From Leptospira ellinghausenii (GTDB lineage: Bacteria; Spirochaetota; Leptospiria; Leptospirales; Leptospiraceae): a stretch of 64,000 nt of DNA. Below are positions 38,897 to 49,582 of the stretch, one piece after another. The position numbers were made by a program, and so were the translations under genes. Each line of letters begins with the position of its first letter. The stretch's first letter is position 1. The stretch covers positions 620,001-684,000 of the forward strand of contig NZ_BFAZ01000009.1 of NCBI RefSeq assembly GCF_003114815.1, read 5' to 3'. The notes below the pieces were generated by a model, which had not been told where the DNA came from, searched no databases, and saw only the letters and a program-made list of their open reading frames with translations.

Positions 38897-39858
38897 AACA
38901 TCAATTTCCCAAGGGACGTAGGAAGTATCACGAGAACTTGCGCTTGCAGAAGAGATCTTATTTTTGCAGTTTGAGATCCTTCACCTAAAAACTTGACACC
39001 GAGCGAACGTATCATTCGTTCAAACGGAGAATATTCCTGTTCAAAAAGTGGGATTTCACCTTCGTATTGGCAAAGTTCTGAGAGTTTTTTATGGGCTTCT
39101 CGTCTTCCACCAATATCATCTACTAGTTTGTTGCGGAAAGCATCTTCCCCAGAATAAATTTTTCCTTCTGCCAACTCTTCAATGGACTTAACCGTTTTAT
39201 TTCGACCTTTGGCAACATCTTCGACAAACTTACGATAGGTGTCTTGGAGTTGTTTTCCAATCATATCATCTTCTTCGTTTGTGGAATCGCGAAACGGTGA
39301 ATACATATCTTTATATTTCCCAGCTTTGTATGTGCGAACTCCCACTCCATAACGATCAAGAAGTCCCTTTACATTGGGAGCAAACGAAATGACACCAATG
39401 GATCCTGTGATAGTCCCGTTTTCAGCAAAGATATAATCGGAAGCAGAGGCGATATAATACCCACCAGAGGCAGCTACATCCTTCATACTCACCACAATCT
39501 TTTTGGTTTTTCGCAAATGTAGAAGTTCGTTAAAAATCTCTTGGGATGCAGCAACGGTTCCGCCAGGAGAATTGATTTCGAGTAGAATCCCTTTGATGTT
39601 ACCGTCCTCTTCCAGATCACGTAATTGGCGTAAAATGGTGTCGGCTCCAGTCGAATCGAATGTGGATTCCCCAGAATGGATTTCGCCTACAATCGGTATG
39701 ACGACGGCACCGATTTCGCTGGCTTGGAAAAGACTCCCGCCCGTCCCACTCGAATAACGAGCAAGGCTTGATCCAGAGAAAAGGATCGCAATTCCGAGAA
39801 TTGTGGCAATGGTGGAGAACAAAAAGGAGAGAAAGAGAAGAAATTGGTTTCTTTCCAT
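38893..39858 (-). CDS. sppA: Signal peptide peptidase SppA
   Basis: 321 residues, the short form. An N-terminal membrane anchor (about 7-29) leads to a protease domain with [17 protein letters not shown], the nucleophile in [25 protein letters not shown], and a later lysine region ([13 protein letters not shown]). It cleaves leftover signal peptides in the membrane. It is first of a four-gene operon. Confidence 0.92.
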   Translation of the reverse strand: MERNQFLLFLSFLFSTIATILGIAILFSGSSLARYSSGTGGSLFQASEIGAVVIPIVGEIHSGESTFDSTGADTILRQLRDLEEDGNIKGILLEINSPGGTVAASQEIFNELLHLRKTKKIVVSMKDVAASGGYYIASASDYIFAENGTITGSIGVISFAPNVKGLLDRYGVGVRTYKAGKYKDMYSPFRDSTNEEDDMIGKQLQDTYRKFVEDVAKGRNKTVKSIEELAEGKIYSGEDAFRNKLVDDIGGRREAHKKLSELCQYEGEIPLFEQEYSPFERMIRSLGVKFLGEGSQTAKIRSLLQAQVLVILPTSLGKLML

Positions 39859-39944
39859 AAACTCTCACTAGCAAAACTGTGTAAAAACTCGAGTCAACTT
39901 TAATAATTCTTTACTTTTTTTAGAAAAAGTTTATTTTCCTTGTA

Positions 39945-40031
39945 CGGGTCATCCGAAAATTAGACAGGTAGTCACAGGATTTATGTCCAGGCACCGCCGA
40001 GACATAAGGCCTTTACCAAGGAAGGTAGGAC
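39945..40031 (+). promoter_or_regulatory. Structured leader before the 40032 gene
   Basis: A 7-bp stem TTATGTC/GACATAA encloses a GC-rich loop, and a second weaker hairpin CCTTTACC/GGTAGG runs into the ribosome binding site. GGA trinucleotides recur close to the start codon (AAGGAAGGTAGGACATGGATG region), which could be sites for a CsrA-type regulator. No known riboswitch class is recognised. Confidence 0.35.
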
Positions 40032-40547
40032 ATGGATGTTCGTCTCAATCGTCTCCTCAACTCAGCCGAAAAATTAATCCAGGACAAAAAAGACACCAAA
40101 GATGTCTCTGGAAAAGCAGGAAACCAAACCCAAAAGGCAGATGAAAAATCTGACTTTGTGGTAAGTCTTCCTGTTCAGTACCACAATATCCAATCACGGC
40201 TCACAGAATTACAAAAACAACTTTCGAAGGAACAATCTCGGATTGGACTTTTGGAAGACAATACCCAAGAAGAAAACAAACTCAAAGAACTTTTGTTTGA
40301 GGGAGAACCACTCTTTCCAGAGTTAGGTGAAGGAAATAAATCCAAACCTGAAATTTTGGAAACAAGCAAAGCGACAGTTTCTGGCCTTCTTGCTGAACTA
40401 AAGAAAAAAGAAGTGGAAAGTGAAAATATCTTTTCGCTTGGTATGATGTTAAACCCAGAAGAGTTTAAGGGAAAAATTGGATCAGTTTCCACTGCTTCCA
40501 TGAAACCTATTTCAGAAACAATGGTCAAACGTCTCCTCGGCGGTTAA
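40032..40547 (+). CDS. Hypothetical helical protein
   Basis: 171 residues, soluble, mostly charged, with a coiled-coil segment at about 50-90 (RLTELQKQLSKEQSRIGLLEDN). No signal peptide and no recognised domain. A strong ribosome binding site (AAGGAAGGTAGGA) precedes the ATG. The permease gene begins directly at its stop codon, so the two are probably co-transcribed, but the functional connection is obscure. Confidence 0.7.
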   Translation: MDVRLNRLLNSAEKLIQDKKDTKDVSGKAGNQTQKADEKSDFVVSLPVQYHNIQSRLTELQKQLSKEQSRIGLLEDNTQEENKLKELLFEGEPLFPELGEGNKSKPEILETSKATVSGLLAELKKKEVESENIFSLGMMLNPEEFKGKIGSVSTASMKPISETMVKRLLGG

Positions 40548-41915
40548 TTGGAATTAAAACGTAGCCTCAATACTTTTGATTCCATCTCCGTTCTATTCTC
40601 ATCAATGGTGGGATCGGGGATTTTTTTCACTTCTGGGTATTTAATCAAAGAAACAGGAAACCTTTGGATTGTCCTACTATGTTGGATCATCGGTGGTCTA
40701 CTTGCTTTATCTGGATCCATCACCTATGCTTATGCGGCAAGACTCCTTCCTTTTGCGGGAGGAGACTATGTATACTTAAAAGTTGCCTATTCTCCTGCCA
40801 TCGCTTTTATGAGTGGTTGGTCATCCCTACTCACTAATTTTTCTGCCTGTGTTTCTGTTCTTGCTTTAGCCTTTGGTAAGTATGTACAAATTTTATTCCC
40901 CGAACTGCCCTACTTTGAATCACCTACTTATACACTGTTAGGTCTTGATTTACAAGTGAGTTCCCTTACCCTCATTGGAATTTTACCCATTCTCTTTTTT
41001 AGTGGATTGAATTATTTTGGAATTAAGTCTGCAGTTCGCGTACAAAATGTATTTGCTGTTTTAAAAATTACAGGACTGCTTTTATTTTTGGCACTTGGGT
41101 TCTCCATTGGTTCCACTCATTGGAATTACCTTCTTAACTCTCCATTCCCTAACGTATTGGAACTTTCCTTTTATTCCAAAGTGCTCATCGGAATTGTGCC
41201 TGTGTCCTTTTCTTACCTTGGGTGGAATATGATCACGTACATTGCCGAAGAAGTGAAAAACCCTGAAAAAACAATTGTTCGTTCCGCGATCACTGCTTGT
41301 TTTCTTGTCGCAGGACTTTATTTTGCAATCAATTTACTCTTTGTGATCTCAGCACCTATCGATGAATTGGCGGGCCAAGACGGGATTGGTGCTATCGCTT
41401 TTCAAAAGTTATTTGGAGTTAATTATTCGATATTAACTACAAGTTTTATTGCATGGGTGATTTTAGGATCAATGTCTGCGATCCTCATTGGAGGAAGCAG
41501 GGTTTATTTTGCCATGGCAAGGGATGGAGTGTTTTTACCTTCGTTTTCTAAAGTCCATCCCAAATGGCATAGCCCTTACGTATCGATTTTCTTTCAGGGT
41601 TTTGTTGCGATTCTCTTTTTGTTTGTAAAAGAAATTGAAGCCCTGCTTTATATGATCACCTGTTCGATACTTATACTGTCTTGCCTCACAGCAGCTACGC
41701 CATTTCGATTTGAAAAGATGGGAATGAAATCCGATTATAAAATTCCTCTATACCCACTTCCAATCTTTTTGTATATCTTTGCCAACATTGCTGTGATGGT
41801 GATTTTATTTGTCGAAAAACCAATCACTGCTACTTGGGGACTAATGATCACACTGATCGCCCTTCCTGTGTATTATTTGTTTCGATTAGATAAAAAACAA
41901 ATTCAGTCTCAATAA
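40548..41915 (+). CDS. APC-family amino acid permease
   Basis: 455 residues with about 12 membrane helices. The start SVLFSSMVGSGIFFTSGYL (about 15-33) is the APC motif GSGIF of helix 1 that binds the substrate backbone, and the PEKTIVRSAI loop is also typical. It would import or exchange an amino acid across the inner membrane; the substrate is not evident. The TTG start follows immediately after the previous stop codon. Confidence 0.9.
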   Translation: MELKRSLNTFDSISVLFSSMVGSGIFFTSGYLIKETGNLWIVLLCWIIGGLLALSGSITYAYAARLLPFAGGDYVYLKVAYSPAIAFMSGWSSLLTNFSACVSVLALAFGKYVQILFPELPYFESPTYTLLGLDLQVSSLTLIGILPILFFSGLNYFGIKSAVRVQNVFAVLKITGLLLFLALGFSIGSTHWNYLLNSPFPNVLELSFYSKVLIGIVPVSFSYLGWNMITYIAEEVKNPEKTIVRSAITACFLVAGLYFAINLLFVISAPIDELAGQDGIGAIAFQKLFGVNYSILTTSFIAWVILGSMSAILIGGSRVYFAMARDGVFLPSFSKVHPKWHSPYVSIFFQGFVAILFLFVKEIEALLYMITCSILILSCLTAATPFRFEKMGMKSDYKIPLYPLPIFLYIFANIAVMVILFVEKPITATWGLMITLIALPVYYLFRLDKKQIQSQ

Positions 41916-41941
41916 AATCAAAGTTTATATACAACTGATGG

Positions 41942-43414
41942 TTAAGCGATTGACATAAAGATTTTACCAATGATTGGCATCACATCGTCTTTTGCCAGAA
42001 CCCAAACGACATCCCCACCTTTGACTTGAGTGTTTCCCGAAGGAATGAGGAATTGTTCTCCCCGCGCAATGAGTAGGATATGTGACTGGTCCGGTAGTTT
42101 GATTTCAAACAAAGCTTTATCAACAACACTTGAATTGTATGGAACAATTAACTCTTGTAAGGTCATCCCAGGGAACTCTATGTTATCAAAGTCTGTAGGA
42201 CGATAAATTTTACGATCTGGATCTACTTTTAAAATCCCCAACCACTGTGCCACTCTTGGGATGAGTGATCCTTGGATGAGAAGAGATACGAGTACGACAA
42301 AAAATACAATATGAAAGAGTAAATCCCCCCATACAAGACCTTGGGCAATTGGGAAGGTAGCTAGGATGATTGGGGATGCACCTCTGAGTCCTACCCATGA
42401 GATAAATAATTTTTCTTTGATAGGTAAATTGACCCTAAATAAGGAAATGAAAACGGCGAGTGGTCGTGCTAATAATATGAGTAATACCCCAATGAGAAGT
42501 CCAGGAACCCAAATATTTGCCATTCTTGTTGGATACACAAGTAATCCAAAACAGAGAAACATACCAATTTGTAAGATCCATACATAACCATTCAAAAACC
42601 GAAAGATCGATTTTTTGTGAATGAACTTATTGCGACCAACGATGATCCCCGCGATGTAGACTGCTAAAAACCCATTCCCTTGGAATACGGTTGTCACCGC
42701 ATATATGAAGGGAACCGATGCAGTGATGAATACCAAATAAAGACCGTCATACCCTAGTTTGACGGAATTCATTAAATACAATATGAGGATTCCCATACTA
42801 TATCCCATCATCATGCCAACAAGAACTTGCATTACAAAAAAACGAAAGAATTGGAATCCACTAAAACTGGCATCAGCAGTGATAAGATTCATGAAAATCG
42901 TGGTGAGAAGGACACCAACTGCATCATTCGATCCAGATTCAAACTCGATGATTTTTTTTAAATGGATAGGAAGGTCAGAAGAACCTGTTTTAAAAATATT
43001 AAATACCGAGGCTGCATCAGTCGCACTGACAATTGATCCAAGTAAAAAGGATTCCATAAACCCAAGGACTGGAAATAAAAGATGGATGAGAACTCCCAAT
43101 ATGAGAGCCGTTAAAATAGTTCCAAAAATAGAAAGTCGAATCCCAACTGCGAGAAAATCTTTTAAACTATCCCACTCACTCTCAAGCCCTCCCAAAAACA
43201 GGATGTAAATTAAAGCAAAAATTCCGATAGATTGTGCTAAACTATAATCGCTAAAGTCGATCCCACCTGGACCATCTGTACCAGCTAACATACCGAAGGT
43301 CAAAAAGATAAGTAAGATAGGAAATCCAAATCGAAAAAAAAGTTTACTCGAAAGAATGGAAAAAATAACTAAAGTGGAAATTACAAGTGCCTGTAAGGTA
43401 AAACTATCGATCAT
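41942..43414 (-). CDS. nhaP2: K+/H+ antiporter of the CPA1 family (NhaP2/CvrA type)
   Basis: 490 residues. About 12 membrane helices, including FESGSNDAVGVLLT with the ND pair expected in electroneutral CPA1 exchangers, and a C-terminal soluble TrkA-C-like domain (about 410-485). The match in length and the regulatory domain point to a K+/H+ rather than Na+/H+ antiporter. It acts in ion and pH balance at the inner membrane. It is convergent with the permease gene. Confidence 0.88.
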   Translation of the reverse strand: MIDSFTLQALVISTLVIFSILSSKLFFRFGFPILLIFLTFGMLAGTDGPGGIDFSDYSLAQSIGIFALIYILFLGGLESEWDSLKDFLAVGIRLSIFGTILTALILGVLIHLLFPVLGFMESFLLGSIVSATDAASVFNIFKTGSSDLPIHLKKIIEFESGSNDAVGVLLTTIFMNLITADASFSGFQFFRFFVMQVLVGMMMGYSMGILILYLMNSVKLGYDGLYLVFITASVPFIYAVTTVFQGNGFLAVYIAGIIVGRNKFIHKKSIFRFLNGYVWILQIGMFLCFGLLVYPTRMANIWVPGLLIGVLLILLARPLAVFISLFRVNLPIKEKLFISWVGLRGASPIILATFPIAQGLVWGDLLFHIVFFVVLVSLLIQGSLIPRVAQWLGILKVDPDRKIYRPTDFDNIEFPGMTLQELIVPYNSSVVDKALFEIKLPDQSHILLIARGEQFLIPSGNTQVKGGDVVWVLAKDDVMPIIGKIFMSIA

Positions 43415-43442
43415 GTTTTGTCCTTAGACGAAGCCAAACCGA

Positions 43443-43838
43443 TTAATGTTTGGAAGAAAGTATTTCGAGAGCTTTTGCTTTTAAGATGGGATGGACTTTA
43501 AAATCATCAGGATTTAAAGTTGGTGTTGAATTTTCTTGTGGTTCGTTTGATTGATTGGCAGATGCTGGAACTTTCCACTTATCGCGACCTAACCAAACAG
43601 AAAGAGCATAGACCATTCGTTGGTAAATTTCATCTACCTTGTCTTGACGACCTGCTTTTTTGTAATACCCAAAGGCCAACATGGGAAGTTTTCGGTCGTA
43701 CATAAAATGGTCACCCAAACGGATGAGCCCATCTTTGTAGTCTGTTTTCAGAAAGATTTCACGAGCTTTCCGGATATCACCTGCATTAAAGGCAGTGTTT
43801 CCTTCCCGGATGAGTTGTACCCTTTCTTTCGAATCCAT
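43443..43838 (-). CDS. Hypothetical soluble protein, TPR-like
   Basis: 131 residues. The first 85 form a TPR-like helical repeat (REGNTAFNAGDIRKAREIFLKT, then FGYYKKAGRQDKVDEIYQRMV), followed by a polar linker and a last helix. No signal peptide. It is 28 bp upstream of the antiporter gene on the same strand and could be co-expressed. Function not recognised. Confidence 0.7.
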   Translation of the reverse strand: MDSKERVQLIREGNTAFNAGDIRKAREIFLKTDYKDGLIRLGDHFMYDRKLPMLAFGYYKKAGRQDKVDEIYQRMVYALSVWLGRDKWKVPASANQSNEPQENSTPTLNPDDFKVHPILKAKALEILSSKH

Positions 43839-43916
43839 ACAAAGAGTATCGAACCATTTTCAGAAATTGACAACTGAAAATTGTCTAAAAGAATGAATTT
43901 ACCAGGAGTGAAAATT

Positions 43917-44390
43917 ATGTTGGAAGTAGGGAAAAAAGCCCCCAATTTTACAAGTGTCAACCAAAACGGCGAAAAAGTGAAACTCGCCGATCTAACAGGA
44001 AAAAATGGAGTCGTTGTTTATTTTTATCCAAGAGACATGACTCCTGGATGCACAACAGAAGCCTGTGACTTCCGAGACAACTTTGCCCGTCTCAAAAAAT
44101 TTGGATATAATGTCGTAGGTATTTCCAAAGACAATCCCAAATCCCATACCAAATTCATCGAAAAACAAGAACTCAATTTTGATCTCATCTCTGATGAATC
44201 AGGGGAAATCTGTGAAGCTTATGGTGTTTGGCGCGAAAAAGTATTTATGGGACGCAAAGGAATGGGAATCGTTCGATCTACCTTCCTTCTCGACAGTTCT
44301 CTCAAAATTAAAAAAATCTATGACAGCGTGAAGGTAAAAGGACACGTTGAAGAAATCATTAAAGACATTCAGGAAATCCAAGGGAAATGA
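43917..44390 (+). CDS. bcp: Thioredoxin-dependent thiol peroxidase (BCP-type peroxiredoxin)
   Basis: 157 residues from the ATG at 43917, which has GGAG eight bases upstream; the frame is open back to 43881 but that adds nothing conserved. VGKKAPNF and [20 protein letters not shown] are diagnostic, with peroxidatic Cys45 and the likely resolving Cys50 five residues on. It reduces peroxides using thioredoxin. The stop overlaps the pepA start by 4 bp. Confidence 0.93.
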   Translation: MLEVGKKAPNFTSVNQNGEKVKLADLTGKNGVVVYFYPRDMTPGCTTEACDFRDNFARLKKFGYNVVGISKDNPKSHTKFIEKQELNFDLISDESGEICEAYGVWREKVFMGRKGMGIVRSTFLLDSSLKIKKIYDSVKVKGHVEEIIKDIQEIQGK

Positions 44391-45871
44391 AAATCGAAAT
44401 CTCTCCACTCCAAATCCAAATCGGAAACTTCAAATCTGGTTCCTTTTATAAATTAATTCCTATTTTCCAAGAAGATGTGAAAGAGGAACTCGGAAAAAAA
44501 TTCCCAACACAAATTGAAACCAAAGTGTTTTCTGGAGAACTGGGAAAAGAATTTCGAGATGAGGCAGATCAAACCATTTATCTTGGATTAGGCGAAAAGG
44601 ATAAATTAAACTTCCGAAAATTCATTTCTCATTTTTTTAAGTATGGAGAAAAAATCCTAAACTACGATGGAATGGGATTGGAAATTCATATTTCGAAAGC
44701 ACTTTCCAAAAAGTTTTCTGCAGACCGAATTGCCTATCAAATTGCCAATACACTCTATATTGGAAGTTATCCAGTTTCAGTATTGCAAACAAAAAAGAAA
44801 GACAAAGAAAAAAAGAAAGTGGGAGCCGTCTTTTTAAAATTCGAAGACAAATCTGTTCTTAGTTTAGCAGAAAGTGGCCTTTCAAAAAGTAAAGTTGTCG
44901 CAAAACATGTGAATGGTGCTCGTCACATCGCTCACTTACCAGCAAATTACTTCACTCCAAATGACTTTGTTTCGAGAGCAAAAGAAATAGCAAAAGAATA
45001 CAAACTCTCTGTAAAAGTGTGGGATGAAACCCAACTCAAAAAAGAGGGGTTAGGTGGAATCCTTGCTGTCTCTCGTGGTTCTGAGTTAGAAGGCAAAATG
45101 GTGATTCTGGAATACAAACCGACAAAAGCAAAAAAGAAATTCGCCATTGTTGGTAAAGGATTAACATTTGATACAGGTGGTATTTCTTTAAAACCACCAG
45201 GTGAAATGCATGAAATGAAATATGATATGTGCGGAGCCGCGGCAACCATCCATGCCATTGGAGCTATTGCCGCTCTTGAGATTCCTATCCATATCATTGC
45301 AGCCATTGGTGTTGCGGAAAATATGCCAGATGGAAAAGCAATCAAACCTGGTGACGTTTATACTGCCTATAATGGAACTACTGTGGAAGTACAAAATACA
45401 GATGCGGAAGGCAGACTTGTGTTAGGTGACGTTCTCTCATACGTGTCCAAAAACTACAAACCAGATTATATGGTGGATTTGGCGACTCTCACTGGAGCTG
45501 TCATCATTGCACTTGGACATGAAGCAGCTGCCATCCTCACAAATTCCGATCCATTACGAGAAGCACTCTTTAAAGCTTCTGAAACATCTGATGATCGTGT
45601 TTGGGAACTACCTCTATGGGAAGAATATGGGGAAGACTTAAAATCAGATATAGCCGATCTCAAAAACATCACAGGTGGTGGAAAGGGAGCAGGAACAATT
45701 TCTGCTGGAGTATTCCTCTCTAAGTTCGTCGATGAATCCATCAATTGGGCTCATATCGACATTGCAGGGGCTGCTTGGAGAAAGAAAAAATCGGGAACCC
45801 AATTCCATGGACCCACAGGTTACGGCGTACGTTTGTTAGTGGATCTTGCAAAAGAATTAGCTAATAAGTAA
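44387..45871 (+). CDS. pepA: Leucyl aminopeptidase PepA (M17)
   Basis: 494 residues. The M17 signature [14 protein letters not shown] lies near residues 337-350, and the metal-binding [14 protein letters not shown] and KYDMCGAA stretches precede it. The N-terminal domain is more variable, as usual. It removes N-terminal amino acids from peptides in the cytoplasm. The ATGA overlap with bcp indicates coupled translation. Confidence 0.95.
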   Translation: MKIEISPLQIQIGNFKSGSFYKLIPIFQEDVKEELGKKFPTQIETKVFSGELGKEFRDEADQTIYLGLGEKDKLNFRKFISHFFKYGEKILNYDGMGLEIHISKALSKKFSADRIAYQIANTLYIGSYPVSVLQTKKKDKEKKKVGAVFLKFEDKSVLSLAESGLSKSKVVAKHVNGARHIAHLPANYFTPNDFVSRAKEIAKEYKLSVKVWDETQLKKEGLGGILAVSRGSELEGKMVILEYKPTKAKKKFAIVGKGLTFDTGGISLKPPGEMHEMKYDMCGAAATIHAIGAIAALEIPIHIIAAIGVAENMPDGKAIKPGDVYTAYNGTTVEVQNTDAEGRLVLGDVLSYVSKNYKPDYMVDLATLTGAVIIALGHEAAAILTNSDPLREALFKASETSDDRVWELPLWEEYGEDLKSDIADLKNITGGGKGAGTISAGVFLSKFVDESINWAHIDIAGAAWRKKKSGTQFHGPTGYGVRLLVDLAKELANK

Positions 45872-46190
45872 AGAAAAAACTTCACGTTCAATAACTGGAT
45901 AGAGAACGAATCACATTCAGTTCTCTATCCAATACCCTTCCCTTTCCATTACAGAATCAAATCCTTTCACCAACTAACAAACGTATAAGATCATACACAG
46001 ATTACCGATCCAGTTTGAGATAACATTTAAGGAATGTTAAGCAAAAATAATAAGAATGATTCTAAATCTTATTTTGTCGATTCGGACAACTCCTAACGAA
46101 ATAGAAACGTTCCTTTTGTCCTTTTTTTCGCTATTTTATCAAAATGATTGCACGTAGATTGAATATAACATTATTGTAAAAATCCATTAT
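45872..46190. other. 319-bp gap before the chemotaxis operon
   Basis: Contains an 11-bp hairpin after pepA (listed separately) and a weaker one, AATAAGA/TCTTATT, near 46045-46075. The chemotaxis operon promoter must lie in the last 150 bases, but I cannot point to a convincing -35/-10 pair or a sigma-28 consensus. Confidence 0.4.
45897..45930 (+). terminator. Hairpin after pepA
   Basis: A perfect 11-bp stem GGATAGAGAAC/GTTCTCTATCC with a 12-base loop, 26 bp beyond the stop codon. No T run follows, so it is either a Rho-independent terminator of unusual type or an mRNA-end stabiliser. Confidence 0.5.
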
Positions 46191-46205
46191 ATGCATATTA
46201 GCCTT

Positions 46206-47447
46206 ATGGACAATCACCGATTAACAAACGATAACCAAGGAGAACCTTCCACACCCAAAGCTTCCTTTTTTGTATTCGATGATTCTTTGTGTCTGAAGAA
46301 TTATTTAGGACCCTACTTTCTCAATGAAGGAATCAATTTTGAAATGGAAGTTGGCAAAACAATCCATGAAATGAATCCTGAGTTTGCGAATCGTTGGGGA
46401 CAATCCCTAGTAAAAGTCCGAGACGAACAAAACCCTGATGAAGCTGAGATTCTTTTTAACCGCCAAAAGATTCGCTCACAAATTGCACCTATTCCAATCG
46501 ATTCCAAAAATTATTTGATCTTAAGTTTGATCCTTTCACAAGAATGTATCGTTTCTTCTTCTGACTTGGATGTGGAAGAACAAAGTGTAATCCATTACGA
46601 AGAATCACTGCACCGAGAGATCATTCGTATTTTTGATTGGAGGCAGGAAATTGAGGGTAAAACCATTTCTCGCGAATGGATGGAAACAGCTCTTCCAAAT
46701 CTCAACACATCACTCATGCAAGGTTCTGGCCTTGGTGCCCTTGTGACTACCGTTGGTGCCATGGTAAGGAAAGCAAAACGTGAAGGAGATCAGGTGACCA
46801 TTCCCGCTGCTATCTTCGAAATGTTGGAAGAAAACTTCAATAGCACCAAAAAACTAGTGAAAACGTTAGCAGAAGCTCAACTAATTTTTGAAAACAAAAA
46901 AAGAACTTCAGAACAAGTGAATATTCAAGAATTACATACTTTGATTTTAGAGGAAGTGAGCGATCTCATTGACATGTTAGGTATCAAAGCCCAACAAGTT
47001 CAAATTTCGAATTCGAAAAATGGAAACAATCTTTATGTAAACATTCACAAAAATAATTTCAAAAGAGTGATACGTGAGTTACTCATCAATGCAATGAAAT
47101 ACGGAAATGACCATTGTGTAATTTATGTTTTATTACTAAGTGCTGGCGATCATATGATTGTGAAAGTGTTAAACCCTCCCTATGATACTTCCATTCACAA
47201 ACTGGATTTTACCAAATCACAAGAAACCATTTTGTTCCAACCTTTCTACCGACACAATAAGTATGTGGATGAGAGGTATTCCAAAGAAGAATTTGGATTG
47301 GGTTTGGGTCTCCCTATCATCAAAAAAATGATTGAAGACATGGATGGAAAAGTATACTTCAATCTCCTTAAGTCGAATCTATATTCAAAATCTAGCGAAG
47401 AAGTTTCCGTTTCACTAGAATTCCCGATGAGTACAGTTCGTACTTAA
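46206..47447 (+). CDS. Histidine-kinase-like ATPase protein at the head of the che operon
   Basis: About 413 residues from the ATG at 46206 (ATG at 46191 is an alternative). The C-terminal half is an HATPase domain: N-box RELLINAMKYGND, an F-box-like FQPF and G-box FGLGLGLPIIKK. I see no H-box with a phosphorylatable histidine in the helices before it, where LNTSLMQGSGLG stands in the expected place. No membrane segment. It could be a kinase that phosphorylates another protein, a degenerate kinase or an ATP-binding regulator. It precedes cheW by 51 bp. Confidence 0.7.
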   Translation: MDNHRLTNDNQGEPSTPKASFFVFDDSLCLKNYLGPYFLNEGINFEMEVGKTIHEMNPEFANRWGQSLVKVRDEQNPDEAEILFNRQKIRSQIAPIPIDSKNYLILSLILSQECIVSSSDLDVEEQSVIHYEESLHREIIRIFDWRQEIEGKTISREWMETALPNLNTSLMQGSGLGALVTTVGAMVRKAKREGDQVTIPAAIFEMLEENFNSTKKLVKTLAEAQLIFENKKRTSEQVNIQELHTLILEEVSDLIDMLGIKAQQVQISNSKNGNNLYVNIHKNNFKRVIRELLINAMKYGNDHCVIYVLLLSAGDHMIVKVLNPPYDTSIHKLDFTKSQETILFQPFYRHNKYVDERYSKEEFGLGLGLPIIKKMIEDMDGKVYFNLLKSNLYSKSSEEVSVSLEFPMSTVRT

Positions 47448-47498
47448 TTTCAATAAGCTAAATAAGATCTAAAACAATCAAACCAATGAGGCAATTCA

Positions 47499-48029
47499 AT
47501 GAATACGAGTGAATTTGATTCACTGACAGATGATAATGATGAATTCGAAAACGAGGAAGATACCCTTGAAAATCGATTTTTAATCTTTTCACTTGCGGAC
47601 AGAAGTTATGGTATTGAAATCAAATACATTACCGAAATTGTTGGAATGCAAAACATCACTGAAGTACCCGATATGCCCACTTTTATCAAGGGTGTGATCA
47701 ACCTTCGTGGAAAAGTAATTGCACTCATTGATGTACGAGACAGGTTTCGAATGGAAAATGTAGGTTATGATGATAAAACCTGTATCATTATCTTAAATTT
47801 TAAAAACCAGCTCGTAGGACTCATCGTTGATACGGTAAAAGAAGTCATTCGAATCAATGCTCAAAACATCGAAGAAGCACCTAAATTTGGTGAATCGGAA
47901 AACAATCGTTTTGTGCAGTCCATCGCCAAAATCAATGAAGATGTAAAAGTATTACTCAACATTGAAAATCTTTTGAAAGACGAAGACAAACTCGCGTTAG
48001 ACAACGCTCTCGCTATTAAAAATCAATAA
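47499..48029 (+). CDS. cheW: CheW chemotaxis coupling protein
   Basis: 176 residues: an acidic N-terminal extension of about 25 residues, then a CheW domain (FLIFSLADRSYGIEIKYITEIVG, FIKGVINLRGKVIALIDVRDRF, LVGLIVDTVKEVI). It bridges the receptor and CheA encoded directly downstream. It differs clearly from the CheW at 16320-16796, suggesting separate arrays or roles. Confidence 0.95.
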   Translation: MNTSEFDSLTDDNDEFENEEDTLENRFLIFSLADRSYGIEIKYITEIVGMQNITEVPDMPTFIKGVINLRGKVIALIDVRDRFRMENVGYDDKTCIIILNFKNQLVGLIVDTVKEVIRINAQNIEEAPKFGESENNRFVQSIAKINEDVKVLLNIENLLKDEDKLALDNALAIKNQ

Positions 48030-48041
48030 AGGAACAAAGAG

Positions 48042-49574
48042 ATGAAATATTTAAATAATTTGAAAGTGAAATCAAAACTGATTTTAGGATTTAGTGCTCT
48101 CGTTTTGATTATCCTGATCAATACATTGATTGGACTTAATTCACTGAATCAATTAAATTCAACCCTAGGTGAAATCGTAAATACGCATTCCAAAAAAGTG
48201 CAATTATCCGAACAATTACGAGCTAAGTTTATTTGGATGATTCGTGAGGAAAAAAACTTAATTCTAGCGACAAGCGAAGAAGAACAAAACAAACGTTTGA
48301 GTATAAGAGCTGGTCTTGAAGTTGATTTTGCAAAAATCAAAAAAGAATTTTATGACTTACTAGACCAAGAAGAAAAAACGAAAGTACCTGGATTAGAGAA
48401 ACAATTGGAAGAGTGGTATGCGGCTTATGCTGTAACCAAAAGTATTGCTTTACAATATAAAGCTAAAGAAGCACAAGCCAACTCATCTACTCGCGGAAGG
48501 GCAGCGGCTATGGCTCTCGACAAAACCATGGAAGACTTTGCGACATTATCAGAAACAAAAATGAAAATTGCGTATGATAATGCTTCGAAAGCTTATAACT
48601 TTATGGTTCGATCCTTTATCATCCAGTTAATAGTATCATTTGCAATCGCATTTATCGTTGCCTTTTGGATCATCAGAAGCATTACCAAATCATTGAATGC
48701 TGCGATGGAAATTGTTGGCATGGTCACTGTGGCATCCGAACAAGTTTCCTCTACAGCGTTTTCCTTAAGCCAAGGAGCAAGTGAACAAGCAGCATCTGTC
48801 GAAGAGACAACCGCATCCATTGAAGAGATGTCTGCTTCTGTGACACAAAATGCCGAATCCGCATTAGAAACCAATACAATCGCAGGCAAATCAGCGAGTG
48901 AAGCTGCTATTGGCCAAGAGTCGGTTTTAAAAACATTAGAAGCGATGAAAAACATCTCCTCTAGAATCAAAATCATTGAAGAAATTGCCTACCAAACAAA
49001 CTTACTTGCGTTAAATGCTGCTATTGAAGCTGCTCGTGCGGGAAAACATGGAAAAGGATTTGCTGTTGTCGCTGACGAAGTTCGTAAACTAGCAGAACGA
49101 AGCCAGGTAGCTGCACAAGAAATCAACCAATTGTCAACCAATAGTGTCTCACTTGCCGCAGAAGCAGGTAGGATCATCGAACAAATTGTCCCAAGCATCA
49201 ACCGAACGGCTGAACTTGTTTCTGGCATTGCAGTCTCATCAAGAGAACAATCAGCAGGTATTTCACAAATTTCTATGGCGATGACTCAGATGGACCAAAC
49301 CACTCAAGTGTCAGCATCTGCTTCTGAAGAACTGGCTGCTACTTCCAACGAATTAAAAGAACAAGCAACTCATTTGATGGAAATCATGGAATCTCTTGTC
49401 AAATTGAATGTGAATCAATCAGTAAGTTCTAAAAAAATTAACTCCTCTGAATTAAAATCGATCGCAAGTGAATTTGGCAAAAATTCAAAAGTTGGATTTG
49501 GCAATTCCAACGGAGGGAAATCAAAATCTACATACGATTTGAAACATGAAACAAATTTAACTGAAAAATTTTAA
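48042..49574 (+). CDS. Methyl-accepting chemotaxis protein of the che operon
   Basis: 510 residues. Membrane helices at about 11-31 and 190-210 enclose a four-helix-bundle sensor. There is only a short linker before the signalling domain, whose tip reads [23 protein letters not shown]. The KHGKG variant differs from the DAGRG of the two orphan receptors, so this one probably belongs to a different length class. The C-terminus is long and Ser/Lys/Asn-rich, without a clear CheR-binding pentapeptide. It sits between cheW and cheA. Confidence 0.93.
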   Translation: MKYLNNLKVKSKLILGFSALVLIILINTLIGLNSLNQLNSTLGEIVNTHSKKVQLSEQLRAKFIWMIREEKNLILATSEEEQNKRLSIRAGLEVDFAKIKKEFYDLLDQEEKTKVPGLEKQLEEWYAAYAVTKSIALQYKAKEAQANSSTRGRAAAMALDKTMEDFATLSETKMKIAYDNASKAYNFMVRSFIIQLIVSFAIAFIVAFWIIRSITKSLNAAMEIVGMVTVASEQVSSTAFSLSQGASEQAASVEETTASIEEMSASVTQNAESALETNTIAGKSASEAAIGQESVLKTLEAMKNISSRIKIIEEIAYQTNLLALNAAIEAARAGKHGKGFAVVADEVRKLAERSQVAAQEINQLSTNSVSLAAEAGRIIEQIVPSINRTAELVSGIAVSSREQSAGISQISMAMTQMDQTTQVSASASEELAATSNELKEQATHLMEIMESLVKLNVNQSVSSKKINSSELKSIASEFGKNSKVGFGNSNGGKSKSTYDLKHETNLTEKF

Positions 49575-49582
49575 CCATCAAT

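Noticed and set aside
39945..40031. Cyclic-di-GMP riboswitch
   Set aside because: The hairpins and sequence do not fit the conserved GEMM core.
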